A stretch of 32,259 bases of DNA from Streptomyces mesophilus. Its GTDB lineage: Bacteria > Actinomycetota > Actinomycetes > Streptomycetales > Streptomycetaceae. Where the stretch lies: NCBI RefSeq assembly GCF_011044995.1, contig NZ_JAAKZW010000079.1, positions 1 through 32,259 on the forward strand. The letters run 5' to 3'. Positions 22,739 to 30,760 of the stretch are shown piece by piece. The stretch's first letter is position 1, and every line of letters starts with the position of its first letter. Position numbers and translations under genes: made by a program. Below the pieces are notes generated by a model, which saw nothing but the letters and a program-made list of their open reading frames with translations, did not search any database and had not been told where the DNA came from.

Positions 22739-24409
22739 TCAGGAGCCGGGCTTGTTGACCGGCCGGCGGATGTCCTCGCGGATCCCGGCGGCCTCCTCCG
22801 CCGCCAACTTCAGGGCGTCGTAGCCCTCGAACTGAAGGACGGCGATGGTGTTCTGGTCGGCCCAGGCGCACATCACCCCTGCGCGGGACGAGAACTCCCG
22901 GCAGCTGAACTCCGTCTTCGATCCGGGGACGCGGACTTTCTCGAGCGGTTCCTCGGACTCCGTCAACTCGTCGGTGTCGTCCAGGTTCGCGATCATCCTC
23001 AGCATCCGGTCGCCGGGCTTCTTGAAGCTTCCGTACTCGGCGGAGATCACGACAGTGTCGAAGCTGGACTCCCTGGTCCCCTTGTAGTCGGCCGTGAGCT
23101 CGAACGCGTCCTGCCGTGTGGCGTCGTCCTGCAGCTTGTCCGGGCCGATCTGGAGGACGGCGGTCTGCAGTTTGTAAGCACCGTCGAGGAGTTGCGTGGG
23201 CCGGGTGATCTCGTAAGCGGCTGCGGGGAACGTCTGATCGCCGCCCCCTTCGCCGTCTCCGCCGGTGTCGGGGGTGCCACCGGCCAACTTGGTGGCGAGG
23301 AAACCGCCGGCCACGAACACGCAAGCCGCGATCGCGATGCGCCAGTTCCGTGCGGTGCGCGACGGGGTGGACGAGGGCGAGCCCCCCGCCGGGGCGGGCC
23401 GAGTGGCGAGGTGGTGGAGGCCGCCGGCGGTGGCGGCATCCTCGCCGCCGCGACCTGCGGTCGGCGCGGAAGGAGCCGGGGTGCCAGGGGATGAGGCGGC
23501 GCGGGGCGAGACGGCGTGGGGCGAGACGGCCGGGGACGGAGCGGCCACCGGTGTCGGCTGCGCAGGGGAGACCGCCACGGTCGGCGGATGCGTGGGCGGC
23601 TGCGGCTGTGCGGAGGGCTGCGGGGCGAACAGGTCGAGCAGACGCTCCGGAGTCGGCCGTGCGGCCGGGTCCTTCGCCAGACAGTCGGTGACTATGCGGC
23701 GCATCCCTTCCGGTACGGACGAGAGGTCCGGCGTCTCGTGTACCGAGCGGTACATCAGCCCCATCGGCGTCCCCGCGCCGAACGCGCTGCCGCCGGCAGC
23801 GGCGACGAGCACCGCGCCCAGCGCGAACACATCGGCCGCGGGGCCCACTTCGAGCCCCTGCGCCTGTTCGGGCGCAAGGAACCCGGGCGTACCGAAGGCG
23901 GCTCCCGTGGAGGTCAGGCGGGTGGACTCGACGGCCCGTGCGATCCCGAAGTCGAGGACGCGCGGGCCGTCCTCGGCCATGATGATGTTGCCCGGCTTGA
24001 GATCGCGATGGATCAGTCCGCAGTTGTGGATGGCTTGCAGAGCTTCCGCCAACGCCGCGCCCAGGGAGCGCAGTCGGGTTTCGTTCATCGGGCCCTGCCG
24101 GTCGATGAGGCCGGCCAGCGTCGGCCCCGCCACGTACGCCGTCGCCAGCCAGGGAGTGTCCGCGTCCGGGTCGGCGTCGACGACCTGCGCCGTATGGAAG
24201 CCGCCGACCTTGCGGGCGGCCTCGACCTCGGCACGGAACCGTGCGCGGAAGTGCGGATCGGCGGCCAGCTCGGGGCGCGCCACCTTGACCGCGACCGTTC
24301 GCCCGCCGCGTGAGCGCGCCTGGTACACCATCCCCATGCCGCCCGCGCCCAGCTCGCGCTCGACGGTGTAGGGGCCGATGCGGCCCGGCAGTTCCACCCC
24401 GTACGTCAT
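22739..24409 (-). CDS. Membrane serine/threonine protein kinase (PknB type)
   Basis: This 556-residue kinase has an N-terminal Hanks-type catalytic domain: glycine loop GAGGMG (21-26), Lys42 (VAVK), Glu61, IHRDLKPGN (Asp136, Asn141), DFG (Asp153) and GTPGFLAPE. A proline/alanine-rich linker (about 265-350) follows, then one membrane helix (about 356-374) and an external domain of about 180 residues with no PASTA repeats. It should sense an outside signal and phosphorylate cytoplasmic targets; the sigma-like membrane protein behind it is an obvious candidate partner. The start is ATG 24409, or in-frame GTG 24433, which lies inside a perfect tandem duplication carrying the ribosome site. The linker has a small 15-bp near-repeat at about 23500-23530. 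Confidence 0.9.
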   Translation of the reverse strand: MTYGVELPGRIGPYTVERELGAGGMGMVYQARSRGGRTVAVKVARPELAADPHFRARFRAEVEAARKVGGFHTAQVVDADPDADTPWLATAYVAGPTLAGLIDRQGPMNETRLRSLGAALAEALQAIHNCGLIHRDLKPGNIIMAEDGPRVLDFGIARAVESTRLTSTGAAFGTPGFLAPEQAQGLEVGPAADVFALGAVLVAAAGGSAFGAGTPMGLMYRSVHETPDLSSVPEGMRRIVTDCLAKDPAARPTPERLLDLFAPQPSAQPQPPTHPPTVAVSPAQPTPVAAPSPAVSPHAVSPRAASSPGTPAPSAPTAGRGGEDAATAGGLHHLATRPAPAGGSPSSTPSRTARNWRIAIAACVFVAGGFLATKLAGGTPDTGGDGEGGGDQTFPAAAYEITRPTQLLDGAYKLQTAVLQIGPDKLQDDATRQDAFELTADYKGTRESSFDTVVISAEYGSFKKPGDRMLRMIANLDDTDELTESEEPLEKVRVPGSKTEFSCREFSSRAGVMCAWADQNTIAVLQFEGYDALKLAAEEAAGIREDIRRPVNKPGS

Positions 24410-24417
24410 CTGTCGCT

Positions 24418-24461
24418 TGCTCCCCCGTAGAGACACCGGTGCTCCCCCGTAGAGACACCGG
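24418..24461 (-). repeat. Perfect 22-bp tandem duplication of the kinase ribosome site
   Basis: 24418-24439 and 24440-24461 are identical and adjacent. Each copy carries ACGGGGGAG on the minus strand. The duplication puts a ribosome site 5 nt before GTG 24433, in frame with ATG 24409, as well as one before the ATG. Confidence 0.85.
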
Positions 24462-24583
24462 GCGTCAGTATGGCCGCCTGGTCCGGCGGACGCCACGAGG
24501 GTCACCAGTCGCCTCGGGGCTCCTGTGGTTCCGAACCCGGGGAAAGTACACGGGCGCATGCGCCGCAGGTGCACGATGGGCCC

Positions 24584-25018
24584 ATGCGCTTACGCCCCCA
24601 CATAGCCCGACTAGCGTGTGCAGCCGCCGTGTTCGCCCTGGTGCTCGGTTGCAGCGGTGAGCAGAAGCCGGAGCCGAAGACGGTCACCGGAACCCTCGAG
24701 GAGATCGCCGAGAAGGCGGACTGCGAGCCGAACGTCCAGACGGACGCGGCCGAACTGCGCCAGGCCAACTGCCGTAACGGAGAAGGCCGGTTCATCCTCA
24801 CCACGTTCGCCACGGACCGCGGCCAGCGCGAGTGGATCAACGAGGCCAATGACTACGGCGGTACGTATCTCGTCGGCCGCAAGTGGGTCGCCAGCGGCGA
24901 GGAGAAGGTGGTCATGTCTCTGCGCGGCCGGCTCGGCGGGACCGTGGAGCGTGCCGGGCACCACTCGGGGAGTAGCGGTGCTGGGGGGAGCGGGCACACA
25001 GGGGGCCACGGGCACTGA
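24584..25018 (+). CDS. Small secreted lipoprotein with His-rich tail (TTA codon)
   Basis: This 144-residue lipoprotein has a signal peptide with lipobox LVLGC (Cys23). The mature part contains two further cysteines (ADCEPN and QANCRN), probably a disulfide, and resembles small Streptomyces lipoproteins of unknown function. The C-terminus is glycine/serine/histidine-rich (HHSGSS to GGHGH) and could bind metal. The third codon (24590-24592) is TTA, the rare leucine codon read by the bldA tRNA, so production probably depends on development. No later start would keep the signal peptide. It is divergent from the kinase and converges on the DUF1996 gene, with a shared terminator. Confidence 0.72.
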   Translation: MRLRPHIARLACAAAVFALVLGCSGEQKPEPKTVTGTLEEIAEKADCEPNVQTDAAELRQANCRNGEGRFILTTFATDRGQREWINEANDYGGTYLVGRKWVASGEEKVVMSLRGRLGGTVERAGHHSGSSGAGGSGHTGGHGH

Positions 25019-25039
25019 GCCGGCCGCGCAGGCCGGGGG

Positions 25040-25070
25040 CATGGGCCCCGCGTGGGGGACGGGGCCCATG
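25040..25070. terminator. Bidirectional terminator
   Basis: CATGGGCCCCG at 25040-25050 pairs perfectly with 25060-25070 (11 bp, 9-nt loop) between the convergent lipoprotein and DUF1996 genes. It can serve both strands. Confidence 0.75.
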
Positions 25071-25088
25071 GTCGGTGAACAGCGGTAC

Positions 25089-25138
25089 GCGGCCGGGGTC
25101 AGGGGCAGCGGTCCGCGGCCGGGTCAGCGGCAGCGGTC
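25089..25138. repeat. Direct repeat over the DUF1996 stop codon
   Basis: 25089-25113 and 25115-25138 match except for one mismatch and one gap. The second copy holds the last codons and stop of the DUF1996 gene; the first is just beyond the stop. It looks like a small tandem duplication of the gene's 3' end. Confidence 0.7.
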
Positions 25139-26590
25139 ACCGCGGTTGATGCAGCTCACCAGGCGCCGCATCTCCCGGTCGGCGAACACGTTGATGAAGT
25201 CTCCGTGGTCGGTGACCGGCTTGTGCAGCTGCTCGGGGAAGGAGTCGACCGCGAAGTTCGGCTCCGGCGGCACGTCGTACACGATCCGCTGCACCAGCTG
25301 CGGGATGGCCCGGAAGCCCCCCGGGCAGCGCCCGTCGGCGCCGGCGAAGGCCACGTGCGTACGGTGGTTGGCGCTGTCGATGTTCGCGCCGTCCCAGCAG
25401 CTCTGGAACTTGAAGGTGCGCACCACCTTGGAACCCTCGGGGCACAGCGGGTATTTGTCCTTCAGCTGCCGGTTCTCGAATCCGGTGCAGCTCCATGAGG
25501 CATTGGCATTCGCATTGCCGTTGGTGAACGCCTTGGCGTCACCGGTGATGATCCGCAGAAAACGCGGCATGGCGACGACCTTGGCGGTGGGATTGCCCAC
25601 GAACTTCAGCGTGACCTGGTCGGGGGTCTGGATCTCTCCCACGTTCTGGTCGTTTCCGCCGCCGTCGGCCTGGGCGTCTTCTTCTTCCTGGCCGTTCTGA
25701 ATCCTGAGGACCGGCCAGTAGTACGTGGACTTGTCCCGCTGATTGCGGCAGGTGGTCCGCCCGTTGGCGAGATCCTCGTCGCTGGAGAAAGCGTCCGTCG
25801 CCTGGTTTCCGACGTAATCGTGCATATGGTGGGCGCCATTGCTCACACCCGGAGCGACAATGACATTGTCCGGGTTGAACTTGCCGTTCGCGTTCGTTCC
25901 GCACTTGGTCTCGAACTGCCCGCGGGACGCGCCGCGTTGATTGCGCACCTTGTTCACATTGGGCTCGACGTCCTCGATCGGGACGAAGTCGTCGGGGGAG
26001 GGTCCGTTGCCGGCCTGCCCGCCGTTGCCCGGCTCCTCGCCCGGCTCCTCACCCTGCCCGCCGTCCTGGCCGCCGTCCTCGCCCTGCCCGGGGTCCTCGC
26101 TCGGGCTCGCGGTCCCGCCCTGGTCAGGGGGCTGCTCGTCGGCCCGTAACGTACAAGGCGCGTTGGAGTCCAAGCCCTCGGGCGGTTGGCCTCCCGCCTG
26201 CTGTATCGCGCCGGAGATCGCGGCGAGCGTGCCGCGGCGCTGCTCCTCCAGCGGGCCGAGGACCGTTTCCTGGGCCGCACCGGGATCCTCGGCGAACTTC
26301 CGGTACGCCTCGGTGATCTGCGTGTCCAGGGCCGCGAGTTCACGGTCCACGGCCTCGCGTGCCCCTTGTGGCACGTCCTGCAGCGACGTGGCGACATCCG
26401 GGCAGTCGATGGTCGACATGCGCGGCCCGGACTGCGCGTCCTGGGTCGCGGCAGGAGGCTGGTCGCCGCCTTCGCCCGCGGAGGCGTAGACATTGACGAG
26501 CGTCACTCCGCCGGCGCCCAGGACCAATGCCGCCGAGGCGGCGACCGCCCGGCGGGCCAGCTTTGAACGTTTGCGTGATGTGCGTCCCAT
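25124..26590 (-). CDS. DUF1996 secreted protein (TTA codon)
   Basis: This 488-residue exported protein has a basic N-terminus and signal or anchor helix (about 13-36). An N-terminal helical part with two cysteines follows, then a low-complexity Gly/Glu/Gln/Pro linker (about 152-200) and a C-terminal DUF1996 domain. That domain shows AHHMHDYVG (His254, His255, His257, Asp258), SCWDGANID, HRTHVAF and several cysteines. The family occurs in actinobacteria and fungi and its function is not established; the conserved histidines suggest metal or glycan chemistry. Codon 148 (26147-26149 on the plus strand) is TTA, so translation should need the bldA tRNA. It lies 131 bp behind the response regulator; I see no clear terminator or promoter there. 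Confidence 0.85.
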   Translation of the reverse strand: MGRTSRKRSKLARRAVAASAALVLGAGGVTLVNVYASAGEGGDQPPAATQDAQSGPRMSTIDCPDVATSLQDVPQGAREAVDRELAALDTQITEAYRKFAEDPGAAQETVLGPLEEQRRGTLAAISGAIQQAGGQPPEGLDSNAPCTLRADEQPPDQGGTASPSEDPGQGEDGGQDGGQGEEPGEEPGNGGQAGNGPSPDDFVPIEDVEPNVNKVRNQRGASRGQFETKCGTNANGKFNPDNVIVAPGVSNGAHHMHDYVGNQATDAFSSDEDLANGRTTCRNQRDKSTYYWPVLRIQNGQEEEDAQADGGGNDQNVGEIQTPDQVTLKFVGNPTAKVVAMPRFLRIITGDAKAFTNGNANANASWSCTGFENRQLKDKYPLCPEGSKVVRTFKFQSCWDGANIDSANHRTHVAFAGADGRCPGGFRAIPQLVQRIVYDVPPEPNFAVDSFPEQLHKPVTDHGDFINVFADREMRRLVSCINRGDRCR

Positions 26591-26721
26591 GGGGCTGTGT
26601 ACGCGGACGATCTCCGCTTGTTTCAGCGGCCCCAGAAGTTCGTAGAATTCTCCGGGTTCAATTCCGGCACAACACCCTCAACAGGGGCCAATCTCAACGC
26701 CCTTCGTTCCCCGTCGCGTTC

Positions 26722-27372
26722 TCAGCGCCCTTGGTCCAGATAGGCGATCACCGCGAGCACCCGCCGGTTGTCGTCGTCCGACACCGGGAGATCGAGTTTC
26801 GCGAAGATATTGGAGGTGTGCTTGGCGATCGCCCGTTCCGTGATGAACAGCTGGCCCGCGATCGCCGCGTTGGACCGCCCCTGCGCCATGAGCTCGAGCA
26901 CTTCGAGCTCCCGCGGGGTGAGCCCGCCGAGCGGACGGTCCGACTGCCGCCGCGCGAGCAGCTGCTGGATCACCTGCGGGTCCATCGCGGTGCCGCCCGC
27001 CGCGACCCGGCGTACCGCGTCGATGAACTGCTCGGCGTCGAAGACCCGGTCCTTGAGCAGATACCCGATCCCGCCGTTGCCGTCCGCGAGCAGCTCCCGC
27101 GCGTACAGCTGCTCCACGTGCTGCGACAGGATCAGCACGGGCAGCCCGGGCCGCACCTTGCGGGCGGCCAGCGCGCACTGCAGGCCCTCGTCGGTGTGCG
27201 AGGGCGGCAGGCGTACGTCGCAGATCGCCACGTCGGGCGTCAACTCGGCGAAGGCCTTGGTCAGTTCGGGCCCCGACTCCACGGCCGCGACGACCTCGAA
27301 GTCGTACGCCTCCAGCATCCGCACCAGGCCGTCGCGCAGCAGGAACAGATCTTCGGCTAGGAGTACGCGCAA
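26722..27372 (-). CDS. NarL/FixJ-type response regulator
   Basis: This 216-residue regulator has a receiver domain with Asp52 as phosphoacceptor (ICDVRLPP), Ser83 and Lys107. A LuxR-type helix-turn-helix follows (LTPRELEVLELMAQGRSNAAIAGQLF, then ERAIAKHTSNIFAKL). It is the partner of the histidine kinase gene it overlaps by 16 bp. The start is a TTG at 27372 preceded by GGAG; no ATG or GTG would keep the first beta strand, so translation is probably coupled to the kinase. Targets are unknown; the DUF1996 gene downstream is one possibility. Confidence 0.9.
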   Translation of the reverse strand: MRVLLAEDLFLLRDGLVRMLEAYDFEVVAAVESGPELTKAFAELTPDVAICDVRLPPSHTDEGLQCALAARKVRPGLPVLILSQHVEQLYARELLADGNGGIGYLLKDRVFDAEQFIDAVRRVAAGGTAMDPQVIQQLLARRQSDRPLGGLTPRELEVLELMAQGRSNAAIAGQLFITERAIAKHTSNIFAKLDLPVSDDDNRRVLAVIAYLDQGR

Positions 27373-28628
27373 GGGATCTCCATGGTCACCATGGTGGGAC
27401 CGCCCGCGGGAGAGCTGACGGCCAGGACACCGTCGAATGTACCGAGCCGGCGTTCCACACCGGCGAGTCCGCTGCCCGCGCCGATCCTCGCGCCCCCCTG
27501 TCCGTTGTCGGTGACGGAGATGCGCAGATGGCCGTCGGCGTGGTGCACATCCACCCAGATCCGCTCGGCGCCCGCGTGCTTGACCGCGTTGGTGAGCACC
27601 TCGCTCACCGCGAAGTACGCGGCGGACTCCACCGGTTCCCCGAGGCGTCCCGGCAGCGTGACGTCCACGTCCGTCGGGACCGGAAGCCGCAGCGCGAGCG
27701 CCTTGACCGCGTCCCCGAGCCCGCGCTCGGCGAGCACCGGCGGGTGAATGCCGCGGACCAGATCGCGCAGCTCGGTCAGGGCGTCCGCCGAGTTCTGCCG
27801 GGCCTGGGCGAGCAGCTGCTTCGCCTTCGCCGGGTCCTTCTCGACCAGCGCCTCGATCGTGCCGAGGTCCATGCCCATGGCGACGAGCCTGGCCTGCGCT
27901 CCGTCGTGCAAGTCCCGCTCGATACGGCGCAGTTCGGCCGCCGAGGCGTCCACCGCGTCATGCCGTGACTCGGTGAGCTGGTCGATCCGGGCGTCCAGGC
28001 GGGCCTTGCCGGTGGGAGCGAGGGAGGCGCGGGCGACGGCGAAGTGGGCGCGTACGAGATACGGGTTGAACAGCAGCCCGACCGCGATCCAGACCAGGCC
28101 GAGCAGAGAGGCCAGGAAGGCCGAACCCCAGCCCTGTACCGGGATGAACGCGTACCACCAGTCCCCGAGCACCGTCCACAGGCCCGCGAACAGCAGGATG
28201 CCGAAGAGCCCTTCGACGAGCAGCCCCGGCGCGAGCACCGCGGTGACCGCGCCGGCCGTCATGTCGGTGAGCAGCCACCGCAGGTCCCGCCAGGTCGCGG
28301 GGTCCTTGAGCATGAGGTTGAGCCGCTCCACGTGACCGACGAACCCCGTGCGCGCATCGGCGGGCAGGCGGCGGTACGGCACGGGGATCTCCATGCCCGC
28401 CCACTCGGCCGCGAGGCGGCGCCGGGAGGTGGCATGGGCGCGCACCAGGTCGAGGAGGTACGGCGTGGTCAGGACGCCGACGCCGATCGGGATCAGCGCG
28501 AGCGACACCACCGTCAGGACGAACAGGACGATCGAGGCCGTCAGCGCGAGCAGCGCGAGCGCGAGGCCCTGTGCCGCGGCGAGCAGCGAGCCGCGCACCC
28601 TCTTCGTCGCAGTCCTGTCCACGCCCAT
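27357..28628 (-). CDS. Membrane sensor histidine kinase (HisKA_3 type)
   Basis: This 423-residue kinase has an N-terminal pair of membrane helices (about 14-60), a sensor-like segment with further hydrophobic stretches (about 125-190), the dimerisation/phosphoacceptor motif RRIERDLHDGAQARL with His241, and an ATPase domain (EVLTNAVKHA, DNGQGG, GSGLAGVERR). The order matches NarX/DesK-type kinases common in Streptomyces. ATG 28628 is preceded by a perfect AGGAGG nine bases upstream, so the 17 extra codons from 28679 are rejected. A strong terminator separates it from the epimerase gene, so it should have its own promoter in 28629-28720. The signal is unknown. Confidence 0.9.
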   Translation of the reverse strand: MGVDRTATKRVRGSLLAAAQGLALALLALTASIVLFVLTVVSLALIPIGVGVLTTPYLLDLVRAHATSRRRLAAEWAGMEIPVPYRRLPADARTGFVGHVERLNLMLKDPATWRDLRWLLTDMTAGAVTAVLAPGLLVEGLFGILLFAGLWTVLGDWWYAFIPVQGWGSAFLASLLGLVWIAVGLLFNPYLVRAHFAVARASLAPTGKARLDARIDQLTESRHDAVDASAAELRRIERDLHDGAQARLVAMGMDLGTIEALVEKDPAKAKQLLAQARQNSADALTELRDLVRGIHPPVLAERGLGDAVKALALRLPVPTDVDVTLPGRLGEPVESAAYFAVSEVLTNAVKHAGAERIWVDVHHADGHLRISVTDNGQGGARIGAGSGLAGVERRLGTFDGVLAVSSPAGGPTMVTMEIPCAYS

Positions 28629-28721
28629 GGCGACCGTCCTCCTGGATCTGTGCGTACGCCGGTGCGGCGTGTACGTCATCCAGTGTGGCGGGCACGGACG
28701 CCCAGGTCACGGGGTTCCGCC

Positions 28722-28758
28722 CCCGGCCGGGGGTGTAGCTGGCACCACCCCGGCCGGG
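28722..28758 (-). terminator. Terminator after the epimerase-like gene
   Basis: CCCGGCCGGGG at 28722-28732 pairs with 28748-28758 (11 bp), with an extra GGTG/CACC pairing in the loop. It lies 18 bp past the stop of the epimerase-like gene and insulates the two-component genes from it. Each arm is also nearly self-palindromic. Confidence 0.7.
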
Positions 28759-28776
28759 TCTTCGGGGCGCGGAGCC

Positions 28777-29766
28777 TCAGAGCCCCAGGACCTTCGCCTC
28801 CACCTCGGGGTCGACGCCCTTCCTCGGCCGGTCCGGGCGCTGCGGTGCCTCGCCGCCGATGGACCGCAGCCAGTCCCAGGTGTCGGCGACCGTCTCGCGT
28901 ACGGGGCGGCAGCGCAGGCCGGTGGCCACGGCCCGTGACACATCGGCGGCGTGCAGGGCGTCATGCATATCGGTCGCCGGCGGCACCCATACGGGCAGCT
29001 GCGTCCACGGCTCGATCCCCGCGTCGAGGATCACCTGCGGTGCGGTCCACCGCAGCTCGGCATCGGAGCCGACCACGTCCACGACCGCCTCGAGCAGCTC
29101 GCCCATGGTCGCGTGCCCCTGCGGGCTCATCATGTTGTACGGGCCGCTGAGGCCCGCCTCGATGCCGTCCAGGATCCAGTCGGCCATGTCCCGCACGTCG
29201 ACGTACTGCAGCGGCAGTTCACGAGGTCCCGGGGCGAGCGTGGGGCCGCCGCGCGCGATACGGCTCAGCCACCAGGGCAGCCGGCCGACGTTCTCGTACG
29301 GGCCGAGCAGCAGGCCGGCGCGTACGAGCAGGGAGCGGTCGGGGCCGAAGGATTCGAGCGCGGCGAGTTCGCCGCCCCGCTTGTCGGCGGCGTAGTCGGT
29401 GGCGTCCGCGCCCGGCTCGCCCTCGACGACCGGAGCGCTCTCGTCGTAGCCGGCGGGCGGGGCCCAGGTGTAGACGGAGCAGCTGGAGATGTAGACATAG
29501 CGACCCACGCGGTCCTCGAGCAGCCGCGCCGCGTCCTGGACGGCGCGGGGCGCATGGGACCAGGTGTCGACCACCGCGTCCCACTCGCCTTCGGCAAGCG
29601 CGTCGAGCCCGCCGGGCGCGGTGCGGTCGCCGGTCAGCGCGGTCGCACCCTCGGGCACCGGGTTGTTCCCCCGATTGAAAACGGTGAGCTCCCACCCACG
29701 CGCGAGCGCCCGCTCGGCCACGGCACGTCCGGCGAACTCGGTTCCACCAAGAAGAAGAAGTCGCAT
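28777..29766 (-). CDS. NAD-dependent epimerase/reductase-like protein
   Basis: This 329-residue Rossmann-fold protein of the extended SDR type has an N-terminal nucleotide-binding motif GGTEFAGR (7-14), VYISSCSVYT with Ser94, and the catalytic pair Tyr125-x-x-x-Lys129 (YAADK). The C-terminal half is substrate-specific. Related Streptomyces proteins are annotated as NAD-dependent epimerase/dehydratase or reductase with unknown substrate. It is a single-gene unit: a terminator follows and a divergent gene lies upstream. ATG 29766 has a weak ribosome site. Confidence 0.85.
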   Translation of the reverse strand: MRLLLLGGTEFAGRAVAERALARGWELTVFNRGNNPVPEGATALTGDRTAPGGLDALAEGEWDAVVDTWSHAPRAVQDAARLLEDRVGRYVYISSCSVYTWAPPAGYDESAPVVEGEPGADATDYAADKRGGELAALESFGPDRSLLVRAGLLLGPYENVGRLPWWLSRIARGGPTLAPGPRELPLQYVDVRDMADWILDGIEAGLSGPYNMMSPQGHATMGELLEAVVDVVGSDAELRWTAPQVILDAGIEPWTQLPVWVPPATDMHDALHAADVSRAVATGLRCRPVRETVADTWDWLRSIGGEAPQRPDRPRKGVDPEVEAKVLGL

Positions 29767-29808
29767 ACGGGGATCGTGCCTGACCTGGGGGCGCTGGGGG
29801 AACGGCCT

Positions 29809-29823
29809 TCTGCCGAGGGCAGA
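29809..29823. other. Short hairpin in the divergent region
   Basis: TCTGCC and GGCAGA pair around a GAG loop, just beside the dispersed repeat. The role is unknown; it could be an operator or part of a leader in either direction. Confidence 0.35.
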
Positions 29824-29827
29824 TCAA

Positions 29828-29877
29828 CTCAGCCCCTGCGGCGATTGAGCAGATCCGAACGAAGTTCGGATGCGGGG
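29828..29877 (+). repeat. Structured dispersed repeat, copy B
   Basis: This is the partner of copy A at the left end of the window. The hairpin ATCCGAACGAAGTTCGGAT (29853-29871) is identical. The second hairpin reads CTGC/GCAG here against CTCC/GGAG in copy A, a compensatory change. Unlike copy A it lies between two divergent genes, not at a gene end, so a pure terminator role does not explain it. The rest of the 183-bp divergent region shows no clear promoter boxes. Confidence 0.7.
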
Positions 29878-29949
29878 GCAAGGGGCGAAGACCCAAACCA
29901 CCCCCACCCACCCGGACCGCCTCTTGCGCCCCACAAAGAACCTGGCACG

Positions 29950-30609
29950 ATGTGCGCGATGACGGATGCCCGGTCGCCGATGCGCGCCCTGCGAGCCGCA
30001 CTCTTCGCGGCAGTGGCCGTCACGCTGGCAGGCGTGGGGCATTCGTCCATGTCCGACCATGAACTTCCGCTCAGCCCCCTTCTGCTGGCCTTTGTCGCAC
30101 TCACTGCCACCGCATGGTGCGCGAGCGGCCGCCGCCGCGGAGTCGGAACCATCGGCGCCGGCATGCTCGCCGTCCAGACCCTGCTGCACGGCATCTTCGC
30201 CCTCACCGGCGCACACTCCGCCGCCGCGCAGTCCCCGCACGCCGAGCATCTGCAGCACGCAGGCATGCCGGGCATGGCAGCGGAAACGACCCTGCTCGAC
30301 ACCCTGACCCACGGCTCCCTGGGCATGCTCGCCGCCCACTTGGTGGCCGGGCTGCTCTGCGCGCTGTGGATCGCCCGCGGCGAAGCGGCCTTCTTCCAGC
30401 TCGTCGAGGCCCTGGCCGCCTTCGCGTTCACTCCGCTGCGGCTGCTGCTGACTTCCGTACGGCTCCCGGACGCGCCCCGCCCCGTGCGGCGCCGTCGGCC
30501 GCGACGGACACGGGCCTGCCCCCGTACCGCCGTACTCGCCCATGCCGTGATCCGGCGCGGGCCGCCCGCGTGGGCGCTCCTCCCGTATCAAGCGCCCGCC
30601 GCTGTCTGA
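29950..30609 (+). CDS. Small His/Met-rich membrane protein
   Basis: This 219-residue protein has about four membrane helices and a basic C-terminal tail. Between the second and third helices is a His/Met-rich loop (HAEHLQHAGMPGM, about 97-109), with more His in GAHS and THGS. This is the kind of loop seen in copper-handling membrane proteins. I recognise no family beyond that. It lies 151 bp before the PepSY gene in the same direction without an obvious terminator, so the two may be co-transcribed. ATG 29950 is the first of three close in-frame ATGs; 29959 and 29980 are possible. Confidence 0.7.
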   Translation: MCAMTDARSPMRALRAALFAAVAVTLAGVGHSSMSDHELPLSPLLLAFVALTATAWCASGRRRGVGTIGAGMLAVQTLLHGIFALTGAHSAAAQSPHAEHLQHAGMPGMAAETTLLDTLTHGSLGMLAAHLVAGLLCALWIARGEAAFFQLVEALAAFAFTPLRLLLTSVRLPDAPRPVRRRRPRRTRACPRTAVLAHAVIRRGPPAWALLPYQAPAAV

Positions 30610-30760
30610 CCGTTCGCGCCGCTTCCCGGCCGGACGGCTCCTCCTCGCGTATCCGCGCAGGCGGTGGGCGTGCTGCCCCCTGCCCTTCCGCGCGCCGGCA
30701 CCGTATCCGCATCGCATCCGTATGCGCTGCCGCGCGCCCACGCGAATGCACGAGGACACC